Of a stretch of 40,959 bases of DNA, positions 9,478 to 17,115 are shown piece after piece. The stretch lies in assembly GCA_028683355.1 (NCBI GenBank), contig JAQUIZ010000009.1, positions 1 through 40,959 on the forward strand. Direction: 5' to 3'. Positions within the stretch are counted from its first letter, which is position 1, and each line of letters opens with the position of its first letter. Under the pieces are notes generated by a model. That model searched no databases. It was given only the letters and a program-made list of their open reading frames with translations, and was not told where the DNA came from. The position numbers and the translations under genes were made by a program. Source of the DNA: Fermentimonas sp. (GTDB taxonomy: Bacteria; Bacteroidota; Bacteroidia; Bacteroidales; Dysgonomonadaceae).

Positions 9478-10080
9478 TTAATACATTTCAGGAATTTCCC
9501 CTTGTTCGAAAACGATCAGGGGGGAATTTGTTATGTCTTTTTTGAATGAACTGATAACCTCATCATTAATCTCTGTGAGAAGTACCTTAACCCTATTGTC
9601 CATTACATCAGGATAAGCACCTGCAAATCTTTCCAATACCGGATGATTTTCGGCGATATTGCTGTTAGTGAGAAAGCTGTCAATATCATCCATTACTCTC
9701 ATCATTTGTCGGTAAGAGTATCGCACTGTTTCTATTTTAAAATTATCCGTTTCAAGAATATTTATCAGATATTCTCTGTTTTTGTCAACATTACCCGTTA
9801 CGGCAATAACAAAATTACCGTTGTTGTCAACAAATGAACCACCATAGTATTCGGGATATAATTCCGGATCAGACTCTCTTTCTATCCAGTCGTCGCTGAA
9901 ACTAGACATCAGTTTATCATGCAATGCCATTACATCGATATTTTTAGCAGATGTAGAGTTAATGTCTTCGGAATATTCTTCAGGGCTTTGAACTGATTTT
10001 TTGTTGTTAGATTGTTGATTGCATGCAACTAAACCAATAAGAAATAGTGAAATAATAAGATAGTAAGCAGACTTTTTCAT
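9478..10080 (-). CDS. predicted lipoprotein of unknown function
   Basis: A 200-residue protein with a lipoprotein signal: Lys-Lys, hydrophobic residues 6-17, then LVAC with Cys20 as lipidation site, followed by a polar Asn/Gln/Ser/Lys linker. After that comes a mixed domain with MALHDKLMSSFSDDWIE, YPEYYGGSFVDNNGNFVIAVTG and a C-terminal VKVLLTEINDEVISSFKKDI. I do not recognise the family. The pattern of a Tyr-Gly-Gly turn followed by strands and a final VLL(T/I)EI stretch is reminiscent of small periplasmic proteins seen in Bacteroidota, but no function follows. It is convergent with gcvP and divergent from the DUF4382 gene. Confidence 0.75.
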   Translation of the reverse strand: MKKSAYYLIISLFLIGLVACNQQSNNKKSVQSPEEYSEDINSTSAKNIDVMALHDKLMSSFSDDWIERESDPELYPEYYGGSFVDNNGNFVIAVTGNVDKNREYLINILETDNFKIETVRYSYRQMMRVMDDIDSFLTNSNIAENHPVLERFAGAYPDVMDNRVKVLLTEINDEVISSFKKDITNSPLIVFEQGEIPEMY

Positions 10081-10187
10081 TACAGATTGTTTCGATTTAC
10101 TTGATATTAGGTAATAACGTATTTGTTAAAGTTTTGTTTTGATAAAATGTTAATTGGGCGCTATATATAATGAATATAATTTATTTC

Positions 10188-10220
10188 CTTGCTTAAGATA
10201 TTGGGATTTGTGTATTTTTG
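10188..10220 (+). promoter_or_regulatory. candidate promoter before the DUF4382 gene
   Basis: A -7 box TATTTTTG at 10213-10220 with CTTG at 10188-10191 as a near match to the -33 TTTG (21-base spacing). The ATG is 25 bases downstream of the -7 box. Confidence 0.5.
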
Positions 10221-10245
10221 TCTATCGTTCAACTAATAAAACAGA

Positions 10246-11064
10246 ATGAAAGCAATTTCTTATAAATACTATATATTACTAACTGCACTCTTAATAATTA
10301 CTGCATGCAGCAAAGAGGATGTCAGCGAAAACGCAGCCCGGCTGCGAATTAAGCTTACTGATGCAACTTCCCTGGTTTTTAAAGAACTGCATGTTGACAT
10401 AAATGATATATCTGTTTTTGCTACTGATTCTACTAACATAGAAGGGGAGTGGATACCACTTGAATATTCGGGTGGGGAATACAATTTGCTGACTTTAATG
10501 AATGGTAAAACAGTACAGCTTGTGGATCAGTACTTTCCTTCATATAAAAACATTGAGAAAATAAAAATTCAGTTTGGAAATAATAACAGACTTGTGACTG
10601 TTACTGATTCACCTATACCTCTTCAACTTTCTCCTGAAATTATTGACGGTGTCGTTATTGATAATGTAAAGGCCGATCTTGCAACGAACGTTATTTCGAG
10701 TCTTATAATTGATATAAATGCAGCACTTTCAATTCGGGAAGTGAATGGGAACTGGTTTCTGAAACCTGCAGCGAGAGCGTTCCCCGAAACTCATGGTGGC
10801 TCTATAAAGGGCTATGTTTCACCGATGGAGGCTAATCCTTATGTAGCTATCATTCAGGATACTGATACTTTTTTCACTTTTCCGGAGGCTGATGGAATGT
10901 TTTATTTTTTTGGTCTGAATGAAGGTGCCTGGGATATTTATTTATTTGCAAATCCTGAATCCAATTATAGAGACACCGTATTTACTGACACAATATCGGA
11001 AGGTCAAAAGCTTGAGCTTACACCCAGGCCTTTACGATTGGTTTTTGACGCACCTTCTAACTAA
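10246..11064 (+). CDS. DUF4382 lipoprotein
   Basis: A 272-residue predicted lipoprotein: hydrophobic residues 9-18, then IITAC with Cys21. Residues about 30-175 fit the DUF4382 domain: LRIKLTDATS, VFKELHVDINDISVF, LLTLMNGKTVQLVDQYFP, IEKIKIQFGNNN and LIIDINAALSI. The last 85 residues form a second beta-rich segment (GSIKGYVSPMEANPYVAIIQDTD onward) that resembles the carboxypeptidase-regulatory-like or prealbumin-like modules that often follow DUF4382, inferred from its strand pattern. It is probably a surface or periplasmic protein; the ligand is unknown. It is divergent from the lipoprotein at 9478-10080. Confidence 0.8.
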   Translation: MKAISYKYYILLTALLIITACSKEDVSENAARLRIKLTDATSLVFKELHVDINDISVFATDSTNIEGEWIPLEYSGGEYNLLTLMNGKTVQLVDQYFPSYKNIEKIKIQFGNNNRLVTVTDSPIPLQLSPEIIDGVVIDNVKADLATNVISSLIIDINAALSIREVNGNWFLKPAARAFPETHGGSIKGYVSPMEANPYVAIIQDTDTFFTFPEADGMFYFFGLNEGAWDIYLFANPESNYRDTVFTDTISEGQKLELTPRPLRLVFDAPSN

Positions 11065-11114
11065 CTTTTAATTTATTTTCACATGACTAATAATACAAAG
11101 ATAACCTTCTTTAT

Positions 11115-11122
11115 TATCTTTG
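11115..11122 (+). promoter_or_regulatory. candidate -7 box before the SPOR gene
   Basis: TATCTTTG matches the Bacteroidota -7 consensus and lies 53 bases before the ATG at 11176. No clear -33 TTTG. Confidence 0.45.
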
Positions 11123-11175
11123 CACTAACTGTTTAAATTAAGATTATTACGTACAATAATAAATTCTCAACTTAC

Positions 11176-11688
11176 ATGAAAAAATTCCATTTAATTTTAT
11201 TTTTTGCCGGCTTGCTGGTTTTGGGCACTTCCTGTAAACCAAAACAAAGTGCATATAAACAAGTTTATGAAGCCGCTAAGGAAAGAGAGGTTCAGCAATC
11301 GGCTTCACAACCGACAACTGTGATAAAGGATGCCAGTCCGCTCCCTCCGGTTGAAGTATCAGTGAGAAAAGAAAGGGTTGAACCGGTTTATGCAACTGAT
11401 GCAGCAGGACTAAAAAGATTTAACGTTGTGATCGCTTCACTGAGCGTGAAACTTAATGCTGAATCACTTAAAAGCAGAATGGAAAACGAAGGACATCGGG
11501 TAATTCTGGCTGAAAATGAACAGGGAATGTATCGGGTAATTGTTGCTAGTTATGACACAAAAGAACAAGCAGCAGCAAAAAGAGGAGAAATATATAATAC
11601 TTACACTGCAAAAGGCGATACTGACTATCTCAGAAGAACTTATGGAGTGCCTTTCAACGACCTATGGATATTGGAAAGAGAATATTAA
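11176..11688 (+). CDS. SPOR-domain lipoprotein
   Basis: A 170-residue predicted lipoprotein: hydrophobic residues 5-17, then GTSC with Cys20. A polar, low-complexity linker (residues 21-92, rich in Gln, Glu, Lys, Val, Pro) leads to a SPOR-like domain at residues about 94-160: FNVVIASLSVKLNAESLKSRMENEG, HRVILAENEQGMYRVIVASYDTKEQAAAKR. SPOR domains bind peptidoglycan lacking stem peptides, so a cell-wall or division-site role is likely. The C-terminal DLWILEREY is typical of Bacteroidota members. An intrinsic terminator follows 52 bases after the stop. Confidence 0.87.
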   Translation: MKKFHLILFFAGLLVLGTSCKPKQSAYKQVYEAAKEREVQQSASQPTTVIKDASPLPPVEVSVRKERVEPVYATDAAGLKRFNVVIASLSVKLNAESLKSRMENEGHRVILAENEQGMYRVIVASYDTKEQAAAKRGEIYNTYTAKGDTDYLRRTYGVPFNDLWILEREY

Positions 11689-11740
11689 CTTAAACTTGAA
11701 AAAACGTTACAGTATCTCAATCTAAATCTAAATAAGATAT

Positions 11741-11773
11741 AAAAAGCTACACGCTAATGGTGTAGCTTTTTTT
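11741..11773 (+). terminator. intrinsic terminator after the SPOR gene
   Basis: A perfect stem (GCTACAC with GTGTAGC, extended by five A-T pairs) with a 7-base loop, followed by a run of seven T. It ends 17 bases before the likely start of the next gene. Confidence 0.9.
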
Positions 11774-11790
11774 CCATGACGAAGTATGAT

Positions 11791-12552
11791 ATGAAAGTAC
11801 TTTTTTTAGGCACAGGAACATCAACAGGAGTACCGCAAATAGGCTGTAATTGTGAAGTTTGCACTTCAGGTGACAAACAAGATAAACGACTTCGATCGTC
11901 TGTTAGAGTAGAAGTTGATGGTAAAGTCTTGATTATAGATTGTACTCCTGATTTCAGGCAGCAAATGATGGGACTGCCTTTTGTAAAAATCAACGGACTG
12001 CTCTTAACTCATGAGCATTATGACCATGTGGGCGGTATTGATGATCTTCGCCCATTCTCTCGTTTTGGATCAGTAAATCTGTACATGGAAGAACATTTGG
12101 AAAACGTAATCAGAGAACGTATGCCATACTGCTTCTTACCTCAAAGGTATGGAGGAGTTCCGGATATCAAAATCAACAGAATAAATGAATTTGACAGCTT
12201 TGATGTTGAAGGAATAAGGGTAATTCCAATAAGGGTAATGCACTATAAGCTTCCAATTATGGGTTTCCGTATAAAGAATTTTGCTTATCTTACTGACGTT
12301 AAGTCTATTCCTGAAACTGAATATGAAAAGCTAAAAGGATTAAGTACGCTGGTAGTCAGTGCTCTCAGAAAAACCGAGCATATTTCTCACCAATCATTGG
12401 AGGAAGCTTTGAATATTTCTGAACGAATTGCTGCAAAAACAACCTACTTTTCACACATGAGCCATGAAATAGGATTACATGCTGAAATAGAAAAGGAACT
12501 GCCTAAAAACACTCATTTCGCATATGATGGTCTCGAGATTGATATTTTTTAA
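11791..12552 (+). CDS. MBL-fold metallo-hydrolase, PhnP-like
   Basis: A 253-residue metallo-beta-lactamase-fold protein similar in layout to PhnP (phosphoribosyl cyclic phosphodiesterase) and RNase Z relatives. Seen: N-terminal FLGTGTSTGVPQIGC, Cys residues 19, 21 and 24 (possible structural metal site), the metal motif THEHYDHVGG (His74, His76, Asp78, His79), VMHYKLPIMGFRI, YLTDVKSI and TYFSHMSHEIGLH near the end. It probably cleaves a phosphodiester; the substrate is unknown and no phn genes are near. I chose ATG 11791 because the protein then starts MKVLFLGTG; an upstream ATG at 11776 adds five residues and would lie three bases past a terminator. Confidence 0.88.
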   Translation: MKVLFLGTGTSTGVPQIGCNCEVCTSGDKQDKRLRSSVRVEVDGKVLIIDCTPDFRQQMMGLPFVKINGLLLTHEHYDHVGGIDDLRPFSRFGSVNLYMEEHLENVIRERMPYCFLPQRYGGVPDIKINRINEFDSFDVEGIRVIPIRVMHYKLPIMGFRIKNFAYLTDVKSIPETEYEKLKGLSTLVVSALRKTEHISHQSLEEALNISERIAAKTTYFSHMSHEIGLHAEIEKELPKNTHFAYDGLEIDIF

Positions 12553-12618
12553 CCATACATTGCGCAACGTTTATATACATTCTGCATCTTTAAAGTAGAT
12601 TAATACCCTATTTACTTG

Positions 12619-12626
12619 TATATTTG
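12619..12626 (+). promoter_or_regulatory. candidate -7 box before the YWG-rich protein gene
   Basis: TATATTTG fits TAnnTTTG and would give a 5' untranslated region of about 100 bases before the ATG at 12735. No convincing -33 box. Confidence 0.4.
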
Positions 12627-12734
12627 TACTTAAACCTATTGGTAAATATGATATTTAATTAAACTATTGGTAGGTAAATAAGTCAAATAAAGTGATAGAA
12701 ACGATTAAAACAACTATATAAAAAGGAAGAGACA

Positions 12735-14051
12735 ATGAAAACTAAAAAAATTTTACTTTCGGTTTTATTGGTCACTATACCTCTCTTAGGTTTCACTCAG
12801 GAATGGGATGATATCTATGCAGATCCTTCTCAAAAAGAAACTACTAATGTTCGCCAAAACAAAGAACAGGAACAGCAAAAAAAGAAAGTAGTAATTGTTC
12901 AGGGTGATGTTTCAAATATGGAAGTTACTGCGAATGGCAGAGATATTGACGAATATAACCGTCGTAGCAATAACAATGATTCAACAAACGAACAGGGTTA
13001 CACTGATAATGCTGACGAATATACTGAATATGAGTATACAGACAGAATTGTAAGGTTTCATGACCCTGAATCCAGCATTAGAATAACTGGTGCGGATGAA
13101 GTTATTGTTTACGTGGGTGACGAAATCTACGAAGGTTATAACAACCGCGGATGGAATTCAAATATCTATTTTGGAATGGGATGGGGTTCGTTTTATCCCT
13201 GGTATGATTCATGGTATTACAACAGCTGGTACTCACCATGGTATTACGGTGGATGGTATGATCCTTGGTACTATGGCTATGGTGGCTGGTATGGAGGCTG
13301 GAATAGATGGAACAGCCCATGGTACTACAGCAGCTGGTACTCTCCATGGAGTTATGGCGGATGGTATGATCCATGGTACTATGGTGGTTATTACGGATAC
13401 GGAGGTGGCTACAGTCATGGATTTTATGATGGTTACTACAGTAGCCTGACACAAAATCGTTCCGGAAGAAGTTCTGGTGTTTACAGGAGAAGTTTAGCCA
13501 ATAGATCTTCGGCTGTATCTGCAGGAGTATCAGGCAGAAGTTCTACTAGCAGAACTGCAACACGTTCAGCATTATCCGGTGGAAGTACAACTTCAAATAC
13601 CCGCTCTGCTATTTCAGGAAGAGGTTCAACAGCTAATACTCGCTCATCTGTAACAAACAGAAGTTCAGTCAATGCTCCAAGAACAAGAATAATAGACAAT
13701 TCAGGTAGAGCTATTGACTCAAGAACAGGACGTATCATAGAACGTACAGGTACTACCAACAGGTCAAGTTCCATCAACAGAACAACTCAGCCTACTCGCT
13801 CAAGTAACAGCTCAACTTATCAGAGAAGTACAACTACTTCTCCATCAAGAAACAGCTCTACATATCAGAGAAGTACTACACCAAGCAGAAGTACCTATAC
13901 AACTCCTCAAAGAAGTTCAAGTACTAATAGAAGTTCAACAATTTCAACACCAAGCAGAAGTTCTTCTTCAAGCAGTGGCTCTATTGGTGGAGGTGGAAGT
14001 AGCAGAAGCTCAAGTGGTAGCAGCTCACGTTCAAGTGGTGGAAGAAGATAA
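12735..14051 (+). CDS. secreted Tyr/Trp/Gly-rich low-complexity protein with Ser/Arg/Thr-rich tail
   Basis: A 438-residue protein preceded by a purine-rich AAGGAAGAG ribosome-binding-like site. Seen: a signal peptide (residues 1-22, cleavage after TQ), an N-terminal domain of about 110 residues with a coiled, Lys/Gln-rich start and an acidic middle, then residues about 136-235 made mostly of Tyr, Trp, Gly, Pro, Asp and Ser in repeats such as SPWYYGGWYDPWYYG, then a 200-residue tail of Ser, Thr, Arg and Asn ending GGSSRSSSGSSSRSSGGRR. The aromatic part holds a tandem duplication (residues 160-181 and 196-217). I do not know a function; similar Bacteroides proteins have been labelled vitellogenin-like, which is not informative. 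The FadL-type gene starts 16 bases after the stop. Confidence 0.85.
   Translation: MKTKKILLSVLLVTIPLLGFTQEWDDIYADPSQKETTNVRQNKEQEQQKKKVVIVQGDVSNMEVTANGRDIDEYNRRSNNNDSTNEQGYTDNADEYTEYEYTDRIVRFHDPESSIRITGADEVIVYVGDEIYEGYNNRGWNSNIYFGMGWGSFYPWYDSWYYNSWYSPWYYGGWYDPWYYGYGGWYGGWNRWNSPWYYSSWYSPWSYGGWYDPWYYGGYYGYGGGYSHGFYDGYYSSLTQNRSGRSSGVYRRSLANRSSAVSAGVSGRSSTSRTATRSALSGGSTTSNTRSAISGRGSTANTRSSVTNRSSVNAPRTRIIDNSGRAIDSRTGRIIERTGTTNRSSSINRTTQPTRSSNSSTYQRSTTTSPSRNSSTYQRSTTPSRSTYTTPQRSSSTNRSSTISTPSRSSSSSSGSIGGGGSSRSSSGSSSRSSGGRR
13212..13384 (+). repeat. internal duplication in the YWG-rich gene
   Basis: Two 65-base copies at 13212-13276 and 13320-13384 differ at 8 positions by my count, are in the same reading frame, and are 108 bases apart. 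They encode matching Trp/Tyr/Gly segments. Confidence 0.85.
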
Positions 14052-14067
14052 ATTGAATATAATTTTT

Positions 14068-15633
14068 ATGGATATGAAAAAAATCACGTACATTATAGCT
14101 TCTATGCTTATATTATCTTTACCACTGTCTGCACAGTCGGAGGTTGATGCATTGAGATTCTCCAGAGAAGACTTATATGGCACTGCCAGAGCTATGGCTA
14201 TGGGCGGAGCTTTCGGAGCATTAGGCGGTGATCTTACAGGAGTTAATATAAATCCGGCGGGTATAGCTGTTTATAGAAGCTCAGAAATTGTCGGAACGTT
14301 GAATTTATCATTTGAAGGCTCTTCTGTGGGTAATTACGACGCAAATAACACTAAATTCAATATGGATAACCTGGGTTTTGTGGGTTATTTCCCTTTGAGA
14401 AATGATGTAATCCCTTTTATTAATTTCGGATTTTCCTATAATAAACTCAAGTCCTTCAATAAAAGTATCGATGCCGTGGGGGTACCAGGTAATTCGATGC
14501 TGGATTATATAGCTGACAGAAGTACAGGTATAAATCCAACAGATTTATATATGGGAGATGATCTGCCGGATCCTTTTAAATCTCAGCCGTGGTTATCTGT
14601 TTTAGGTTATAACTCATGGCTGATAGATGATCATCAGGATAATGAGGGATACTATTATACTCCTTTAAATACAGGCGGTGCAATAGGCAACGAGATAAAA
14701 ACTCGTGAAAGCGGTTATATCGATAATTACGATTTTACAATAGGAACAACTATCAGTAATGTACTGAACCTTGGATTGTCACTTTCTATTAAGGATATCA
14801 CGTATCGTTTAACATCTGACTTTTGGGAAGATTATGCTGATGGTTCTTATAGGTTAACTAATTGGCTGACAACTGATGGTGCAGGTGTTAGTGCTAAGCT
14901 TGGAGCAATTTACAGACCTGTAAATGAGCTGCGCATAGGAATTTCATATCATACTCCTACATATTACGCTCTTACTGAGACTTATGAGGCAGAAGTTGAG
15001 GATGATATGGCAGCATATATTACTGATCCTGATTATGTACAAGATATAACCAATTCCCGTCGTTTTTCAAATGATTATGACATGAGAACCCCTGGTAAAC
15101 TTGTTGCAAGTGCTGCAACAGTATTAGGAAACAGATTCATTGTGAGTGTTGATTACGAAATGGTAGACTACAGCAATATGAAGCTATTTACACCTTCAAA
15201 TTCAATGGATGACTCCGACTGGTATGAGGTTGATAATGAGTATATATCAACTGATTTCAGAAATACTTCAACAGTGAAAATAGGTACAGAATACCGTTTT
15301 ACACCAAAGTTTTACGGTAGACTTGGTTACGCATGGATGCAAAATCCTTATGAAACAGTATTTAAAGAGAGTGGGGATGCTTTTATTCCAAATTCAAACA
15401 CTGTTTACAGAATGGAAGGTGATGCTAATTACTATACAGGAGGTATAGGTTATCGTTTCAATCAGAATTTCTTCCTCGATCTGGCTATTGTATATAAGAC
15501 ACAAACAGATGATTTGTACCCATTTCCCAATCTTTACTCAGGTAACAGAGAAGAGCTTGTTATAGATGCAAATCCTTTTGAATTAGAAAATAGTTCATTC
15601 AGGGGTTTGATAACACTTGGATATAAATTTTAA
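14068..15633 (+). CDS. outer-membrane beta-barrel protein, FadL/OmpP1 family
   Basis: A 521-residue predicted outer-membrane protein. Seen: a signal peptide (residues 1-19, ending LSAQ), then LRFSREDLYGTARAMAMGGAFGALGGDLTGVNINPAGIAVYRSSE, the family's N-terminal signature, followed by alternating aromatic strands (for example NLGFVGYFPL, IPFINFGFSYNKL, NLGLSLSIKDITYRL, LRIGISYHTPTYYAL, FIVSVDYEMVDYS, TVKIGTEYRFTPKFYGRLGYAW) and a last strand ending FRGLITLGYKF with terminal Phe. FadL relatives carry hydrophobic substrates across the outer membrane; the substrate here is unknown. The frame is open upstream to a GTG at 13975 inside the preceding gene, but the signal peptide fixes the start at ATG 14068 (or 14074). 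Probably co-transcribed with the YWG-rich gene. Confidence 0.9.
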   Translation: MDMKKITYIIASMLILSLPLSAQSEVDALRFSREDLYGTARAMAMGGAFGALGGDLTGVNINPAGIAVYRSSEIVGTLNLSFEGSSVGNYDANNTKFNMDNLGFVGYFPLRNDVIPFINFGFSYNKLKSFNKSIDAVGVPGNSMLDYIADRSTGINPTDLYMGDDLPDPFKSQPWLSVLGYNSWLIDDHQDNEGYYYTPLNTGGAIGNEIKTRESGYIDNYDFTIGTTISNVLNLGLSLSIKDITYRLTSDFWEDYADGSYRLTNWLTTDGAGVSAKLGAIYRPVNELRIGISYHTPTYYALTETYEAEVEDDMAAYITDPDYVQDITNSRRFSNDYDMRTPGKLVASAATVLGNRFIVSVDYEMVDYSNMKLFTPSNSMDDSDWYEVDNEYISTDFRNTSTVKIGTEYRFTPKFYGRLGYAWMQNPYETVFKESGDAFIPNSNTVYRMEGDANYYTGGIGYRFNQNFFLDLAIVYKTQTDDLYPFPNLYSGNREELVIDANPFELENSSFRGLITLGYKF

Positions 15634-15658
15634 AAAGTGAATATCTTTCAATCATTTT

Positions 15659-15689
15659 AAAGCCGGGCTTTGTTCCCGGCTTTCTTTTT
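15659..15689 (+). terminator. intrinsic terminator after the FadL-type gene
   Basis: A 9-base-pair stem (AAAGCCGGG with CCCGGCTTT), 7-base loop, then CTTTTT. It lies 25 bases after the stop. The T-rich end also supplies the candidate -33 TTTG of the panB promoter. Confidence 0.9.
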
Positions 15690-15719
15690 GCCTTAATTCC
15701 GCAAAAAGAATTAACTTTG
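15687..15719 (+). promoter_or_regulatory. candidate panB promoter
   Basis: TTTG at 15687-15690 and TAACTTTG at 15712-15719 with 21 bases between, close to the Bacteroidota -33/-7 pattern. The start would fall about 30 bases before the panB ATG. Confidence 0.65.
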
Positions 15720-15756
15720 CATTGATAAATTACTCAAGTTAAAAAATTTACAAAAA

Positions 15757-16590
15757 ATGTCTCAGGAAAAGGGTTACCTCTCAAATGAAAATCGAAAAAA
15801 AGTAACTACTCACCGACTTCTTGAAATGAAGCAGAATGGTGAAAAAATTTCAATGCTTACTGCATACGACTACTCGATGGCTTCAATCATTGATAAAGCC
15901 GGAATGGATGTAATACTGGTGGGAGATTCAGCCTCAAATGTTATGGTAGGTAATGCTACAACTCTGCCAATGACTGTTGATCAGATGATTCATCATGGCA
16001 GATCTGTTACTAACGGAGTAGAAAAGGCTATGGTAGTGGTAGATATGCCTTTCGGCAGTTATCACGCAAGTACCCGGGAAGCTGTTAATAACGCTGTTAA
16101 GATAATGCGGGAGACTGAGGCCGACTGCCTGAAACTGGAGGGTGGAGTAGAGATAATCGATTCAGTCAGAGCTATTTTAGCTACTGGTATACCTATTATG
16201 GGTCATTTAGGATTAATGCCCCAATCAATAAATAAATACGGCTCTTATGCTCTTCGCGCTAAGGATAGTGCAGAGGCAGATAAGCTGATAAGCGATGCTA
16301 AATTGCTTGAAGAAGCCGGTTGCTGTGGTGTGGTATTGGAGAAAATACCTGCTGAACTGGCAAAAAAAGTGACTGAAGAGCTAACTATTCCCACAATAGG
16401 AATTGGTGCAGGTCCTTATGTAGACGGTCAGGTTTTGGTTATGCATGATATGCTTGGTCTTAATAAAGGATTTTCACCAAAATTCCTCAGACGTTATGCA
16501 AACCTTTATGACATCATAATTGAAGCTGTGCAAGGATATATTGATGATGTTAAATCATCTGATTTCCCGTCTATTGACGAGAGTTATTGA
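15757..16590 (+). CDS. panB: 3-methyl-2-oxobutanoate hydroxymethyltransferase
   Basis: PanB makes ketopantoate from 2-oxoisovalerate and methylene-tetrahydrofolate, the first committed step of pantothenate and CoA synthesis. The 277 residues match the family length. Seen: [28 protein letters not shown] (metal and substrate site), [49 protein letters not shown], the catalytic-region [12 protein letters not shown], and [24 protein letters not shown]. It stands alone between a terminator and a gene on the other strand; panC and panD are not nearby. Confidence 0.98.
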   Translation: MSQEKGYLSNENRKKVTTHRLLEMKQNGEKISMLTAYDYSMASIIDKAGMDVILVGDSASNVMVGNATTLPMTVDQMIHHGRSVTNGVEKAMVVVDMPFGSYHASTREAVNNAVKIMRETEADCLKLEGGVEIIDSVRAILATGIPIMGHLGLMPQSINKYGSYALRAKDSAEADKLISDAKLLEEAGCCGVVLEKIPAELAKKVTEELTIPTIGIGAGPYVDGQVLVMHDMLGLNKGFSPKFLRRYANLYDIIIEAVQGYIDDVKSSDFPSIDESY

Positions 16591-16609
16591 TCCTGAAAAC
16601 AGTTGAAGG

Positions 16610-17062
16610 CTATTGCAGTATTTGATAGTCAGGTATTTCAGTAAGATATTCGTATGATTGATTTTCGTAATCAATTCTGCAACAGTAATGCGTAATGCCG
16701 TTAGATACAACTATATACGGAACTTTTAGTACATTGTTGTATCTGACTATCTGATCAAATACCTGTTGGGTAATCTGTACATTTGATTCCTTATACTCGA
16801 TAACCATTAATGGCTCTAAGAGTTTATTATAGACAATAGTATCACATCTTAGTGCGAGTGAATTAAGCTTTATACCCGCTTCATTTGCCATAAGAGAAGC
16901 GGGATAATTTTTATCAGTAATCAAATAATTAACAAAATTCTGTCGTACCCATTCTTCAGGTGTAAGAGTAATATACTTGCGACGTAATGGATCAAATATT
17001 TCTAACCCATTACTTTTTTTTCTGATTTTTGCGTCGTAGGTTGGTAAGTTTAATGAGTACAT
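16610..17062 (-). CDS. orphan HsdR N-terminal domain protein (PD-(D/E)XK fold)
   Basis: A 150-residue soluble protein that resembles the type I restriction enzyme R subunit N-terminal domain (HSDR_N type) but stands alone. Seen from ATG 17062: MYSLNLPTYDAKIR, RRKYITLTPEEWVRQNFVNYLI (helical), Glu61, Asp74 in LALRCDTIVY, and Glu89-Tyr-Lys91 in MVIEYKES, i.e. a plausible E...D...ExK metal site of the PD-(D/E)XK fold; then QQVFDQIVRYN. No hsdM or hsdS lies near, so a classical restriction role is unlikely. Such stand-alone proteins are common in Bacteroidota and, by recall, often lie near holA, as here. The frame runs upstream to a TTG at 17095, which I reject. Function unknown. Confidence 0.82.
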   Translation of the reverse strand: MYSLNLPTYDAKIRKKSNGLEIFDPLRRKYITLTPEEWVRQNFVNYLITDKNYPASLMANEAGIKLNSLALRCDTIVYNKLLEPLMVIEYKESNVQITQQVFDQIVRYNNVLKVPYIVVSNGITHYCCRIDYENQSYEYLTEIPDYQILQ

Positions 17063-17066
17063 ATTG

Positions 17067-17074
17067 TATCTTTG
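17067..17074 (+). promoter_or_regulatory. candidate -7 box of the AMP nucleosidase gene
   Basis: TATCTTTG, an exact TAnnTTTG match, 41 bases before the ATG at 17116 and just outside the start of the divergent HsdR-N gene. Confidence 0.5.
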
Positions 17075-17115
17075 CTTCAAACGGGATTTGCTCAATACAA
17101 AAATAGACCTTTTTT

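Noticed and set aside
13090..13454. Several open frames on both strands over the YWG-rich region
   Set aside because: They are by-products of the repetitive TGG/TAC/GGT codons of the real gene; they show repeats of Met/His/Gly or Ile/Pro/Val only.
13975..14067. GTG-started extension of the FadL-type gene
   Set aside because: It would lie in the preceding gene's Ser/Gly-rich end and would bury the signal peptide that starts at ATG 14068.
16610..17062. Part of a type I restriction-modification system
   Set aside because: No hsdM or hsdS gene, no helicase domain, and the protein has the size of the stand-alone family.
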